From Blastococcus sp. URHD0036 (lineage in GTDB: Bacteria; Actinomycetota; Actinomycetes; Mycobacteriales; Geodermatophilaceae): a stretch of DNA of 64,000 nt. Where the stretch lies: the NCBI RefSeq assembly GCF_000701365.1, contig NZ_JNIK01000002.1, forward strand, positions 62,001 through 126,000, read 5' to 3'. The position numbers and the translations under genes are program-made. The notes beneath the pieces were generated by a model. That model had not been told where the DNA came from, ran no database searches, and was given only the letters and a program-made list of their open reading frames with translations. Positions 24,485 through 33,118 of this stretch are shown piece by piece. Every line of letters begins with the position of its first letter. Within the stretch, counting starts at the first letter, position 1.

Positions 24485-25606
24485 TCAGTCGTCGTAGACG
24501 ATGACGCCGCGGATGTTCGTGCCCTCGCGCAGGTCGGCGAAGGCCTCGTTGATGTCCTCCAGCGCGTAGGTCTTCGTGATCAGCTCGTCGAGCTTGAACT
24601 GCCCGTTCTTGTACATGGAGGCGATCAGCGGGATGTCGTTGCGGGAGTTGGTCGTCCCGTAGAGCGACCCCTGCAGCCGCTTGCCCGACATGGCGAAGCT
24701 GAACAGGTCGAACTGGACGTCGCGCTGCAGCACCGGCGCCGCCGCGGTGAGCACGATGACCCCGCCGCGCCGGGTGAGCTGGTTCGCCTGCTCGACGATC
24801 TCGCCGCGGGCGACGTCGACGGTGATGATCACCCGGTCGGCGCCCTGGCCGTTCGTCATCTGCTGGATCAGCTCGGCGGCCTCGGCGAACGAGCCGACCG
24901 GGTGCGTCGCCCCGAACTCCTTGGCCTTCTGCTGCTTGAACGGCACCGGGTCGACCGTGACGATGTTCCGCGCGCCGCGGTGCACGGCCCCCTGCACGGC
25001 GTTCATGCCGACGCCGCCGGTGCCGAAGATCACCACCGTGTCGCCGAGCTGCATGTCGGCGGCGTAGACCGACGACCCCCAGCCGGTGGGCACGCCGCAG
25101 CCGATCAGCGACGCCGGCATCAGCGGGATCTCCGGGTCGATCTTCACGACCGCGTCGACGGGGACGGTGGCGTACGGCGCGAAGGTGCCCAGGTAGCTCA
25201 TGGCGCCGACACCCTTGCCGCGGGCGTGGACGCGGTGGGTGCCGTCCGGGGCGAACCCGGCGAGCACGCCGGCGCCGAGGACGCACATGTTGGCCCGGCC
25301 GGCCACGCACATCGAGCACTTGCCGCAGGAGGGCAGGAAGGACATGACGACGTGGTCGCCCTCCTGCAGGTCGCTGACCTCCGGGCCCACCTCGGTGACG
25401 ACGCCGGCGCCCTCGTGACCGCCCAGGATCGGCGCCCAGGGCAACGGGATGTCGCCGGTGTCGAGGTGGTCGTCGCTGTGGCAGATGCCCGACGCCGTCA
25501 GCTTGACCGTGACCTCGCGCCGCTGCGGCGGGTCGACCTCGATCTCCTCGACGCTCCACCCGGATCGGGTCCCGGGCTCCCACAACAGTGCTCCGACGGT
25601 CTTCAC
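24485..25606 (-). CDS. Zn alcohol dehydrogenase, NDMA/mycofactocin-associated type
   Basis: Medium-chain dehydrogenase of 373 residues. Catalytic zinc ligands are expected at Cys42 (ICHSDDH) and His64 (GGHEGAG), and the structural zinc loop has Cys 94, 97, 100 and 108. The nucleotide motif is GTGGVGMNA. The start KTVGALLWEPG and the overall pattern match the Rxyl_3153-like, nitroso-dimethylaniline-dependent group whose bound nicotinamide is thought to be recycled through mycofactocin. GTG at 25606 has GAAGGAG upstream. First gene of the alcohol-to-acid operon. Confidence 0.88.
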   Translation of the reverse strand: MKTVGALLWEPGTRSGWSVEEIEVDPPQRREVTVKLTASGICHSDDHLDTGDIPLPWAPILGGHEGAGVVTEVGPEVSDLQEGDHVVMSFLPSCGKCSMCVAGRANMCVLGAGVLAGFAPDGTHRVHARGKGVGAMSYLGTFAPYATVPVDAVVKIDPEIPLMPASLIGCGVPTGWGSSVYAADMQLGDTVVIFGTGGVGMNAVQGAVHRGARNIVTVDPVPFKQQKAKEFGATHPVGSFAEAAELIQQMTNGQGADRVIITVDVARGEIVEQANQLTRRGGVIVLTAAAPVLQRDVQFDLFSFAMSGKRLQGSLYGTTNSRNDIPLIASMYKNGQFKLDELITKTYALEDINEAFADLREGTNIRGVIVYDD

Positions 25607-25781
25607 GAGGACTCCTTCGCGTCTGCGCCGGGCACGGTGCGTCCGGCTGCGGCTGGCGGGGTCCGCCGGCGGCCGTGCGGCTCGTCCGGCGTGGTGTGAC
25701 GGTAGGCACACTCCGGGCGAACACGCCAGAGTTCCTGCGTATGTTTACCCGGGTTCCGCATGGGTCCCCGCCCTCGACGCA

Positions 25782-25825
25782 GCACGGCTCCGGACCCGTC
25801 CTCGTGGACGGGTCCGGAGCCGTGC
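25782..25825. terminator. Perfect 20-bp hairpin terminator
   Basis: GCACGGCTCCGGACCCGTCC (25782-25801) pairs perfectly with 25806-25825 around loop TCGT. It lies 19 nt beyond the stop of the minus-strand SDR gene (25844) and upstream of the alcohol dehydrogenase promoter region, so it ends the dehydrogenase/LLM/SDR operon. The inner GGCTCCGG matches the stem at 22485-22520. Confidence 0.85.
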
Positions 25826-25843
25826 GAGCACCGCGAGCCGGGG

Positions 25844-26671
25844 TCAGATCAGGAGCGTGCCCATGTCCACCGGCAGCGCGGTGCCGGTGATGAACTTCGC
25901 CTGGTCCGACAGCAGGAACAGCACCGCGTCGGAGATGTCGCCGGGCTGCACGAGGCCGTGCTCCATGACGTTGGCCATCCACCCGGGAGGCGCGTCGGCC
26001 TGCAGGTCCTTGGAGAAGTACTCGTTGTTGATCATCGGGGTGTCCACGCCGGCCGGGATGATCGTGTTCACCCGGATGCCGTGCGTCCCCAGCGCCATGG
26101 CGTAGTTGCGCATCAGGGAGAGGACGCCGGACTTGGCCGCCCCGTAGGCCTGGTGGCCGGGGTTGAGCATGTCCAGCTTGTAGGCCACGCCGCGGAAGCT
26201 CGACGTCGACCCGGTGAGGACGATCGCCCCGCCGGTCCCCCGCTCGACCATGCCCGGGACGACGGCCTGGAGCGTGAAGAAGACGCCGGACAGGTTGGTG
26301 GCGATGGTGTCGTGCCAGGCGCTCACGCGCTGGGCGTGCGGCCCGGTCGACGGCAGGATCCCGGCGTTGGCGCAGACCAGGTCGATCGTCCCGAAGCGCT
26401 CCTCGGCCTGGGCGACCGCGGCCCTCACCTGCTCCTCGTCCCGGACGTCACCGATGATCCCGAGGAACTCCCGCCCGGAGTCGCGGACCATCTTCTCCGT
26501 CTCGGCGAGGTCCTCCGGGGTGCTCATCGCGTACTGCACCGACTCGAACTGGCGGGCGACGTCGACGACGACCACGTCGGCCCCCTCGGCGGCCAGGCGT
26601 ACCGCGTGCGACCGCCCCTGCCCGCGCGCGCCGCCGGTGACCAGCGCGACCTTTCCCTCGAACCGACCCAT
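25844..26671 (-). CDS. Mycofactocin-type SDR oxidoreductase
   Basis: SDR of 275 residues with GGARGQGRSHA, a lengthened region after the second strand, CANAGILPSTG, TGSTSSF and YGAAKSG. GARGQGRSHAV and the inserted loops match the mycofactocin-associated SDR family, like 6607-7464. ATG at 26671 has GGAGGAG upstream. The upstream frame extension is antisense-like and rejected. Third gene after an acyl-CoA dehydrogenase and an LLM flavoprotein. Likely oxidises a secondary alcohol intermediate. Confidence 0.88.
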   Translation of the reverse strand: MGRFEGKVALVTGGARGQGRSHAVRLAAEGADVVVVDVARQFESVQYAMSTPEDLAETEKMVRDSGREFLGIIGDVRDEEQVRAAVAQAEERFGTIDLVCANAGILPSTGPHAQRVSAWHDTIATNLSGVFFTLQAVVPGMVERGTGGAIVLTGSTSSFRGVAYKLDMLNPGHQAYGAAKSGVLSLMRNYAMALGTHGIRVNTIIPAGVDTPMINNEYFSKDLQADAPPGWMANVMEHGLVQPGDISDAVLFLLSDQAKFITGTALPVDMGTLLI

Positions 26672-26712
26672 GACTGCTCCTCCTGACGTTCGGACGTGCG
26701 AATGGACGACGC

Positions 26713-27762
26713 TCAGGCGCCCGACGGCGCCGGCAGGATCTCGGGCGCCGGGGTGGGCAGGGCCCGGATGGCCGGGACGACCTCCTTGCCCAGCCGCTCG
26801 ATGGCGGCGATGGTCTCGTCGGCGCTCATCGACGGCCACTGCGGCCGCAGCAGCAGCGGGTCCACCGGGAAGCGGGTGCACAGCTCGGTGAGCGAGGCGA
26901 TCACCTCGGCGTCGGTCCCGAGGACCGCGTGCTCGGTCACCGTCTTCACGAAGTCCGCGTCGAGGTCGGCCGCGCTGCCCGCCTTGGCCATGCCCTTCTC
27001 GGCGTAGCTGAGGTACTTGCCCTTGGCCACCCGGGCGTACTCCACGATCGCCTCCTCGCGCGAGTTCGCCACCAGGACGTTGCGGCGCACCGGCTGGGGG
27101 CCGAACGGCTTGCCGCGGGCGGCGAACCCCTCCCGGACGGCGGCGAAGCGCTCCTCGATCTCGTCGTAGGTGGCCTCCGGCGTCACGGGGAAGGCGTCAC
27201 CGAGGCGGCCGGCCCGGCGGGCGCCGGCGACGCTCTGCGCGCCGACCCAGATGGGCGGGTGCGGCGACTGCACCGGCTTGAGGTGCGGCCGCACCCCCTC
27301 GAGCTGCCAGAACCGGCCGTGGTGGGTGACCTCGTCCTGGGTCCAGAGCTTGACCAGGAGCTCGAGGATCTCGTCGGTGCGCGCCGCCCGCTCCTTGAAC
27401 GGGATGCCGAGGTAGTCGAACTCCTCGGGCCGGTAGCCGATGCCCGCGCCGAAGACGAGCCGGCCCTCGGTGACGACGTCCAGGGTGGCGAGCTCCTCGG
27501 CCAGCATCACCGGGTGGTAGAGCGGCGCGATCATGATCTGCGTGGCCAGGCGGGTGTCCCGGTCGCAGTCGGCGGCCAGCCGGGCCAGGAGCGGGACCGG
27601 CTGCAGCCAGCGCAGTTCCCCGTACAGGAAGTGCTGGCCGATCGCGATGTAGGTCATCCCGTTCCGCTGCGCGGCGTCGACGATGCGGCGCACGTCGTCG
27701 AACTGCTGGGCGGGGCTGACGGACGACGGGACGTCGGAGAGCAGCATGCCGACGGCGACCAT
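26713..27762 (-). CDS. LLM-class (luciferase-like) flavin/F420 oxidoreductase
   Basis: TIM-barrel oxidoreductase of 349 residues. Landmarks are IAIGQHFLYGELRWLQP, LATQIMIAPLYHPVMLAEELATLD, FGAGIGYRPEEF and PPIWVGAQS, characteristic of luciferase-like monooxygenases and F420-dependent enzymes. ATG at 27762. This reading frame stays open far upstream because of codon bias, but homology begins here. It could insert oxygen or reduce a ring double bond. Flavin versus F420 use cannot be decided. Confidence 0.88.
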   Translation of the reverse strand: MVAVGMLLSDVPSSVSPAQQFDDVRRIVDAAQRNGMTYIAIGQHFLYGELRWLQPVPLLARLAADCDRDTRLATQIMIAPLYHPVMLAEELATLDVVTEGRLVFGAGIGYRPEEFDYLGIPFKERAARTDEILELLVKLWTQDEVTHHGRFWQLEGVRPHLKPVQSPHPPIWVGAQSVAGARRAGRLGDAFPVTPEATYDEIEERFAAVREGFAARGKPFGPQPVRRNVLVANSREEAIVEYARVAKGKYLSYAEKGMAKAGSAADLDADFVKTVTEHAVLGTDAEVIASLTELCTRFPVDPLLLRPQWPSMSADETIAAIERLGKEVVPAIRALPTPAPEILPAPSGA

Positions 27763-27785
27763 GGCGGGCCTCTTCTCTGGGGTTC

Positions 27786-28916
27786 TCAGCGGGCGGGGCG
27801 GGTGAGGGTCTTGGCCAGCTGGCCGAGCAGGACCTCGTTGCCGCCCTCGTAGATGCGCATCGGCCGCGCGTTGCGGTACAGCCGCTCGATGGTCGAGCCG
27901 GTGACCACGCCGAAGCGGCCCATCATCTGGACGCAGCGGTCCGCGACCCGGCCGGCGGTCTCGGTGGCGGCGACCTTGGCCATGGACGACCAGTTGAGGG
28001 CGCCCATCGGATCGGCGGCCGCGCGGGTGGCAGCGGCGTAGGTGAGCAGCCGGGCCTGCTCGATCTCCATCCAGCAGGTGCCGAGCATCTGCGGCATCGG
28101 GCCGAGCCGGGCCAGCGTGCTGCCGAACTGCTCGCGGCCGGTGGTGTGCCGGACGGCCTCGTCCAGCGCGGCCTGGGCCAGCCCGACCGCGGAGCCGGCG
28201 ACCGACACCCGGAAGGTCGCCAGCGTCTGCAGGACCATGGGGAACGCCTGGCCGGGCAGCCCGACCCGGGAGTCCAGAGGGACACGCACGTCGTCGAAGG
28301 AGACCTCGCCGATGATGTGCGGCGCGATCAGGTCCGGCCCCGGGACGACCGAGACGCCGGGGGTGTCGGCCGGGACGAAGACCAGCGAGAAGCCCTCGTC
28401 CTCCTTGGCCAGCACGCTGTAGAAGTGCGCCGCGCCGGCGTTGGTGATGAACGACTTGCGCCCGTTCAGCACCAGCTCGTCGCCCTCCTGGACCACCTTC
28501 GTGGTGATCGACTTGAGGTCCGAACCGACCTCGGGCTCGGTCAGCCCGAGCGCGGCGATCGCGTCCAGCGAGACCACCTTCGGCAGCCACTCCGCCTGGA
28601 TCCGCTCGCTGGCGCCGACGGCCAGGGCGTAGCTGCCGATGCCCTGCATCGCGAACAGCGAGTCCAGGTGGGCCGACACCCCGCCGAAGGCCTCGCGGAC
28701 GACCGTCACCGCCAGCGAGTCGACCTTCTCGGACTCGCCACCGTGGGCGGCGGGCACGGTGAGGGCGGCCAGGCCGCTGGACCGCAGCGCGTCGCGCATG
28801 CCCGGGTGGACGTCGGTGGCCGCGTCCGCCTCCCCGGCCTGGTCGCGCACGGAGTCGGCGACCGCACGGGCCCGCTCCCGCAGCTGCTGGTGATGCTCCG
28901 GCAGGTCGAACGACAT
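27786..28916 (-). CDS. Acyl-CoA dehydrogenase
   Basis: Acyl-CoA dehydrogenase of 376 residues with LTEPEVGSD, FITNAGAAHF, a long helical C-terminal domain and the normal catalytic Glu in MRIYEGGNEV. ATG at 28916 with GGAGAGGACC upstream. First gene of a three-gene minus-strand operon, divergent from the thiolase/SDR/hydratase operon. The two operons together give a full beta-oxidation turn. Substrate chain not predictable. Confidence 0.92.
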   Translation of the reverse strand: MSFDLPEHHQQLRERARAVADSVRDQAGEADAATDVHPGMRDALRSSGLAALTVPAAHGGESEKVDSLAVTVVREAFGGVSAHLDSLFAMQGIGSYALAVGASERIQAEWLPKVVSLDAIAALGLTEPEVGSDLKSITTKVVQEGDELVLNGRKSFITNAGAAHFYSVLAKEDEGFSLVFVPADTPGVSVVPGPDLIAPHIIGEVSFDDVRVPLDSRVGLPGQAFPMVLQTLATFRVSVAGSAVGLAQAALDEAVRHTTGREQFGSTLARLGPMPQMLGTCWMEIEQARLLTYAAATRAAADPMGALNWSSMAKVAATETAGRVADRCVQMMGRFGVVTGSTIERLYRNARPMRIYEGGNEVLLGQLAKTLTRPAR

Positions 28917-29001
28917 GTGCGGTCCTCTCCTCTGCGACGACCCCGGCACCGCTGCGAGGATCGGTCCACCGGGCGAACGAGCACCCGACGGCGGATTCCA
29001 T

Positions 29002-29030
29002 GTTATTGGTATTCATGGTTAGGGTGTCAA
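29002..29030 (-). promoter_or_regulatory. Promoter of acyl-CoA dehydrogenase operon with shared element
   Basis: Minus-strand TTGACA (29030-29025) and AATAAC (29007-29002) are 17 nt apart. The spacer reads CCCTAACCATGAATACC, which shares ACCCT and CATGA with the elements at 17681 and 22393, so a repressor or activator could act here on both divergent operons. A plus-strand promoter for the thiolase gene is not clear, although TAGGGT at about 29020 could be a -10. Confidence 0.6.
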
Positions 29031-29061
29031 CGGCCACACCCGCTGCCGAGAGGACACCCCC

Positions 29062-30255
29062 ATGCCTCCTGCCGTCATCGTCGACGCCGTCCGCAGTCCC
29101 ATGGGCCGCGGCAAGGCCGGCGGCGCCCTGTCCGGGCTGCACCCGGTGGACCTGCTGGCCCAGGTGCTCAGCGCTCTCGCCGAGCGGAACTCCCTCGACC
29201 CGGCCACCATCGACGACGTCCTCGTGGGGTGCGTCGGGCAGAACGGCGAGCAGTCGGCGACCCCCGGCCGCCAGGCGGTGCTCGCGGCGGGGTGGCCTGA
29301 GTCGGTGCCCTCGGTGACCATCGAGCGCAAGTGCGGCTCCGGCCAGCAGGCGCTGGACTTCGCGGTGCAGGGTGTCGTCGCCGGCGCCTACGACATCGCC
29401 GTCGCCGCCGGCGTCGAGTCGATGAGCCGGGTGCCGATGGGCTCCGCGCGCGGCGACGCCGACCCGCACGGCCCCCGGGTGAACGAGCGCTACTCCCCCG
29501 GCCTGGTGCCGCAGGGCATCTCCGCCGAGCTCGTCGCGCAGAAGTGGGGCTTGTCCCGCGAACAGCTCGACGCCTTCGCCGTCGCCTCGCACGACCGGGC
29601 CGCCGCGGCCGCCGCCTCGGGCGCCTTCGACCGCGAGATCGTGCCGATCACCACGCCGGACGGCGTCGTCACGGCCGACGAGACGATCCGGCCGGGCTCC
29701 AGCGTGGAGAAGCTGGGCGGGCTCAAGCCGGCGTTCGCCGCCAGTCCGCACGCGTCCCGCTTCCCCGACCTGGACTGGAAGATCACCGCCGGCAACTCCT
29801 CCCAGCTCACCGACGGCGCCTCCGCGCTGCTGGTGATGAGCGAGGAGCGCGCCGCCGCCCTGGGCCTCACGCCCCGCGCGCGCATCGCCGCCACCGCGGT
29901 GACCGGCGACGACCCGCTGATGATGCTGACCGGGCCGATCCCCGCCACCCACAAGCTGCTGCAGCGGTCGGGGCTGTCCATCGACGACATCGCCGCCTTC
30001 GAGGTCAACGAGGCCTTCGCCTCGGTGCCGCTGGCCTTCCAGGCCGAGTTCGGGATCCCCGGCGAGAAGCTCAACCCCCGGGGCGGCGCGATCGCCCTCG
30101 GCCACCCGCTCGGCGCCTCCGGCGCCCGGCTGGCCACCACGCTGCTCGGGTACCTCGAGGACACCGGCCAGCGGTACGGACTGCAGACGATGTGCGAGGC
30201 CGGCGGCATGGCCAACGCACTGGTGATCGAGAACCTGAGCGCAGGGAGGAACTGA
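29062..30255 (+). CDS. Acetyl-CoA acyltransferase (thiolase)
   Basis: Thiolase of 397 residues with nucleophilic Cys91 in ERKCGSGQQ, His348 in GHPLGASGAR and the second Cys378 in MCEAGG. Cleaves 3-oxoacyl-CoA with CoA in beta-oxidation. GAGAGGAC precedes the ATG. First gene of a plus-strand operon with an SDR (2 nt gap) and an enoyl-CoA hydratase. Confidence 0.95.
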   Translation: MPPAVIVDAVRSPMGRGKAGGALSGLHPVDLLAQVLSALAERNSLDPATIDDVLVGCVGQNGEQSATPGRQAVLAAGWPESVPSVTIERKCGSGQQALDFAVQGVVAGAYDIAVAAGVESMSRVPMGSARGDADPHGPRVNERYSPGLVPQGISAELVAQKWGLSREQLDAFAVASHDRAAAAAASGAFDREIVPITTPDGVVTADETIRPGSSVEKLGGLKPAFAASPHASRFPDLDWKITAGNSSQLTDGASALLVMSEERAAALGLTPRARIAATAVTGDDPLMMLTGPIPATHKLLQRSGLSIDDIAAFEVNEAFASVPLAFQAEFGIPGEKLNPRGGAIALGHPLGASGARLATTLLGYLEDTGQRYGLQTMCEAGGMANALVIENLSAGRN

Positions 30256-30257
30256 GC

Positions 30258-31022
30258 ATGGACGTCACGTCGGGCTCCGCCGTCGTCACGGGAGGGGCCT
30301 CCGGGCTCGCCCTCGCCACCGCCCGCCGCCTGGTCGAGAAGGGCGTGCCGACGGTCCTCGTCGACCTGCCCACCTCCGCCGGCGAGGAGGTCGCGAAGGA
30401 GCTGGGCGGGAAGACGCGGTTCGTCGCCGCGGACGTCACCGACCCGGAGGCCGTCGCCGCCGCGGTCGCCGCTGCCGACGAGCTGGCGCCGCTGCGCACG
30501 CTGGTGCACTGCGCCGGCCGCGGCGGGGCCATGCGCGTCGTCGACAAGGAGGGCAACCCGGGCGACCTGGCCTTCTACGAGCAGATCGTGCGGATCAACC
30601 TGATCGGCACGTTCAACGTGCTCAGCCAGGCGGCCGCCCGGATGGCGAAGCACGACCCGGTCGACGGCGAGCGCGGCGTCTGCGTGCTCACCGCGTCGGT
30701 CGCCGCGTGGGAGGGCCAGATCGGCCAGCTCCCCTACGCCTCGGCCAAGGCCGGCATCGTCGGGCTCACCCTCGTCGCCGCGCGCGACCTGGCCAGCAAG
30801 CTGATCCGGGTGGCCACGATCGCCCCGGGCACCTTCGACACCCCGATCCTCGCCCGGCTGCCGCAGAACGTGCGCGACTCCCTCGGCGAGATGACGCCGC
30901 ACCCGCGGCGCCTCGGCCAGCCCGACGAGTTCGCCCGCATGGCGATGGCGATCATCGACAACCCGATGCTCAACGGCGAGACGATCCGGCTGGACGGCGC
31001 GATCCGGATGCAGCCCAAGTGA
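30258..31022 (+). CDS. SDR, 3-hydroxyacyl-CoA dehydrogenase type II-like
   Basis: SDR of 254 residues with [21 protein letters not shown] in the NNAG position, TASVAAW, YASAKAG and [11 protein letters not shown]. The spacing and the [16 protein letters not shown] segment resemble HSD10-type 3-hydroxyacyl-CoA dehydrogenases. Between thiolase and hydratase genes, so oxidation of 3-hydroxyacyl-CoA is the best call. ATG follows GGGAGG. Confidence 0.9.
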   Translation: MDVTSGSAVVTGGASGLALATARRLVEKGVPTVLVDLPTSAGEEVAKELGGKTRFVAADVTDPEAVAAAVAAADELAPLRTLVHCAGRGGAMRVVDKEGNPGDLAFYEQIVRINLIGTFNVLSQAAARMAKHDPVDGERGVCVLTASVAAWEGQIGQLPYASAKAGIVGLTLVAARDLASKLIRVATIAPGTFDTPILARLPQNVRDSLGEMTPHPRRLGQPDEFARMAMAIIDNPMLNGETIRLDGAIRMQPK

Positions 31023-31795
31023 GCGAGGCGGCCGAGCCCGAGGTCCTGGTCGAGCGCCAGGACGCCGTCCTCGTCGTCACGATCAACCGGCCACGGGCGA
31101 AGAACTCGATCAACACCGCCACGGCGCAGGCCATCGGCGCGGCGATGGACTCCCTCGACAGCGACGACGGACTGTTCGTCGGGGTGATCACCGGCGCCGG
31201 CGGCGTGTTCAGCGCCGGCATGGACCTCAAGGCCTTCCTCGCCGGGGAGAAGCCGGCCGTGCCCGGGCGCGGTTTCGCCGGCCTCGTCGAGCGACCGCCG
31301 ACGACGCCGCTGATCGCCGCGGTCGAGGGTCCGGCACTCGCCGGGGGCTTCGAGATCGCGCTCGCCTGCGACCTGGTCGTCGCCGCCGAAGACGCCTTCT
31401 TCGGGCTGCCGGAGGTGAAGCGGGGCCTGCTGGCCGGGGGCGGCGGGCTGCTGCGGCTGCCGGTGAAGGCGGGCCTGCCCAAGGCCACCGAGTGGGCGCT
31501 GACCGGCGACCGGGTGAGCGCCGCCGACGCGCACGCGGCCGGCGTGGTCAACCGCCTGGTGCCGCCCGGCCAGGCGCTGACCGCAGCGCTCGAGCTGGCG
31601 CACCAGATCGCCGGCAACGGGCCGCTGGCCGTGCAGGGCACCAAGCGCATCCTGGCCGAGGGCCCCGGGTGGCCGGCCGAGGAGGCCTTCGCCCGTCAGT
31701 GGGAGGTCTACGAGCCGATCCGCTCGTCGGCCGACGCCCAGGAGGGCGCCCGCGCGTTCACGGAGAAGCGCGCCCCGCGCTGGCAGGGCCGCTGA
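31019..31795 (+). CDS. Enoyl-CoA hydratase
   Basis: Crotonase-family protein of 258 residues. Oxyanion-hole segments are FSAGMDLKAF and EGPALAGGFEIALACDL, and the region GLPEVKRGLLAGGGGLLRLP carries the expected catalytic-side Glu of PEVKRG. GTG at 31019 overlaps the SDR stop as GTGA. Completes the thiolase operon. Hydration of an enoyl-CoA is likely. Confidence 0.9.
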   Translation: MSEAAEPEVLVERQDAVLVVTINRPRAKNSINTATAQAIGAAMDSLDSDDGLFVGVITGAGGVFSAGMDLKAFLAGEKPAVPGRGFAGLVERPPTTPLIAAVEGPALAGGFEIALACDLVVAAEDAFFGLPEVKRGLLAGGGGLLRLPVKAGLPKATEWALTGDRVSAADAHAAGVVNRLVPPGQALTAALELAHQIAGNGPLAVQGTKRILAEGPGWPAEEAFARQWEVYEPIRSSADAQEGARAFTEKRAPRWQGR

Positions 31796-31822
31796 GGGAC
31801 AGCAGCGGAGCTACGTGCGGCA

Positions 31823-31877
31823 GGACGGCCCCGTCCGGAGGCTCGCCCCGAGCTTGCGAGGGGTGAGAGGGACGGGG
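31823..31877. terminator. Composite hairpin region between convergent genes
   Basis: GGACGG/CCGTCC (31823-31836) forms a short hairpin. CTCGC/GCGAG (31842-31860) forms another, and CCCCGTCC (31829-31836) can alternatively pair with GGACGGGG (31870-31877). Lies between the hydratase stop and the GntR stop, suiting termination in both directions. Confidence 0.5.
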
Positions 31878-31881
31878 TCCT

Positions 31882-32640
31882 TCACTTCCAGTCGATGATC
31901 GCGTCGATCAGCTGCGGGTGGCCGGAGTAGACCCAGTCGGCGTACTCCTGCATGTGCTCGCGCATGTGCTTCTCGGCGGCCTCGGCGTCGCCCCGGGCGA
32001 TGGCCTCGGCGATGTCGGTGTGCACCTCGAGCACGTGCTTACGCTCGTCCTTGGGCGACAGCAGTCCGCTCACCTGGTCGCGGAAGATCTCCTCCAGCGA
32101 CGAGCTCATCAGGTTGAGCACCGGGTTGCCCGACATGGCGGCGACCGTCTTGTGGAAGTCCGTCGTCGCGTCGAAGTACTCGTTGTCGTCCTCGACGTGG
32201 GTGGTCTCCGGGTCGGCGAGGGCACCCACCAGCTCCTGGCCGCGGCGCTCGGCGGCGAGCCGCGCCATCATCGGCTCCAGGGCCAGGCGGGCCTCGACGA
32301 GCTGGCGGAAGGTCACCCCGCCGATGTGGAAGAAGAGGCTGGACATCCGCCCGTAGTCGCGCGAGCCGACCTCGATGACCATCGGCCCACCGTTGCGACC
32401 GGGCTTCATGGTGATCAGGCCGTGCACCTCGAGGATCCGCAGGGCCTCGCGCAGCGAGCCGCGTCCCACGCCGTAGTCCTCGAGCATCTGTGCCTCGGAG
32501 GACAGCAGCGTCCCCGGGGGGAGCTTGCGGGAGACGATCTCGTGCACGATCTCCTGCGCGAGCGCCTCGGCGACCTTGGCACCCCGCTTGATCGGCCGGG
32601 GGGAGCTGCCCGCGTCACGCGAGCGGCCGGAAGTCGTCAT
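31882..32640 (-). CDS. FadR-subfamily GntR transcriptional regulator
   Basis: Regulator of 252 residues. Winged helix-turn-helix at about 20-90 (LPPGTLLSSEAQMLEDYGVGRGSLREALRILEVHGLI) and a helical FCD effector domain after residue 110 with FHKTVAAMSGNPVL and a C-terminal HMREHMQEYADW. FCD regulators sense carboxylates or acyl-CoAs. It sits among acyl-CoA operons, and its own upstream region carries an AACCCT element found at three other promoters, so it is the prime candidate regulator. Confidence 0.9.
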   Translation of the reverse strand: MTTSGRSRDAGSSPRPIKRGAKVAEALAQEIVHEIVSRKLPPGTLLSSEAQMLEDYGVGRGSLREALRILEVHGLITMKPGRNGGPMVIEVGSRDYGRMSSLFFHIGGVTFRQLVEARLALEPMMARLAAERRGQELVGALADPETTHVEDDNEYFDATTDFHKTVAAMSGNPVLNLMSSSLEEIFRDQVSGLLSPKDERKHVLEVHTDIAEAIARGDAEAAEKHMREHMQEYADWVYSGHPQLIDAIIDWK

Positions 32641-32650
32641 GCATCGAGCC

Positions 32651-32672
32651 TAATAGCTCTGCGCAGGGTTTA
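32651..32672 (-). promoter_or_regulatory. AACCCT element upstream of the GntR gene
   Basis: Minus-strand AACCCTGCGCAGAGCTATTAGG lies 10 nt before the ATG of the regulator. AACCCTGC is shared with 22393-22411 and AGCTATTRG with 17670-17683. Fits autoregulation, which is inferred. The 180 nt further upstream to the next gene show only G/C-rich short repeats. Confidence 0.4.
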
Positions 32673-32853
32673 GCGCCGCCCGCGAGGCGGCCGACCCAGA
32701 TTGGTGAGACGGACCGGTGCCGGATTCCCCGGTCCCGAGGGCCGTACAGCGCTCCCGGTTCGCAGGCCGTCCCCCGGCGGTGGGGGCGGACCGCGCCCGC
32801 CCCGGCGCGCGTCCCGGGAGGCGGCCGGGGCCCCGCGTGGTCTTGGATGCCAG

Positions 32854-32877
32854 GGGGACGACGACGCGGTCGTCCCC
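32854..32877. repeat. Hairpin before the Bfd-like gene
   Basis: GGGGACGAC (32854-32862) and GTCGTCCCC (32869-32877) form a 9-bp stem with loop GACGCG, 20 nt before the proposed start of the small [2Fe-2S] gene. Could be a leader hairpin or terminator of an unseen transcript. Confidence 0.4.
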
Positions 32878-32897
32878 GAGCCCGGGGCGGTGGCGAG

Positions 32898-33095
32898 GTG
32901 TACATCTGCATCTGCCGCGTGGTGAGCAGCACGACCGTGCGCGAGGTCATCACCGGCGGCGCCCGGACCGTGCGCCAGGTGGCCGACGCCTGCGGGGCCG
33001 GGACGGACTGCGGGCGGTGCACCGCGCACGTGCGGGCCCTGCTCGAGGAGCACCACGGGCCGCGCCCCCGCGGCCGGCTGGAGGCCCGTCCGTGA
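32898..33095 (+). CDS. Bfd-like [2Fe-2S] domain protein
   Basis: Small protein of 65 residues. Cys4 and Cys6 (ICICR) together with Cys38 and Cys41 (DCGRC) give the CxC-x31-CxxC pattern of bacterioferritin-associated ferredoxin domains. Elsewhere such domains mobilise iron from ferritin or serve as electron or cluster donors. GTG at 32898 gives the compact domain. An upstream in-frame start at 32847 adds only Arg/Gly-rich residues. The next gene begins 23 nt later. No ferritin gene is nearby. Confidence 0.75.
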   Translation: MYICICRVVSSTTVREVITGGARTVRQVADACGAGTDCGRCTAHVRALLEEHHGPRPRGRLEARP

Positions 33096-33118
33096 ACACC
33101 GAGCGAGGAGGCGGCGCG

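Noticed and set aside
26713-30105. Minus-strand frame open for 1130 codons
   Set aside because: Only the last 350 codons (LLM flavoprotein) show family motifs. The rest is antisense to, or out of frame with, the thiolase and acyl-CoA dehydrogenase genes and reads as Gly/Arg/Ala-rich low-complexity sequence from codon bias.
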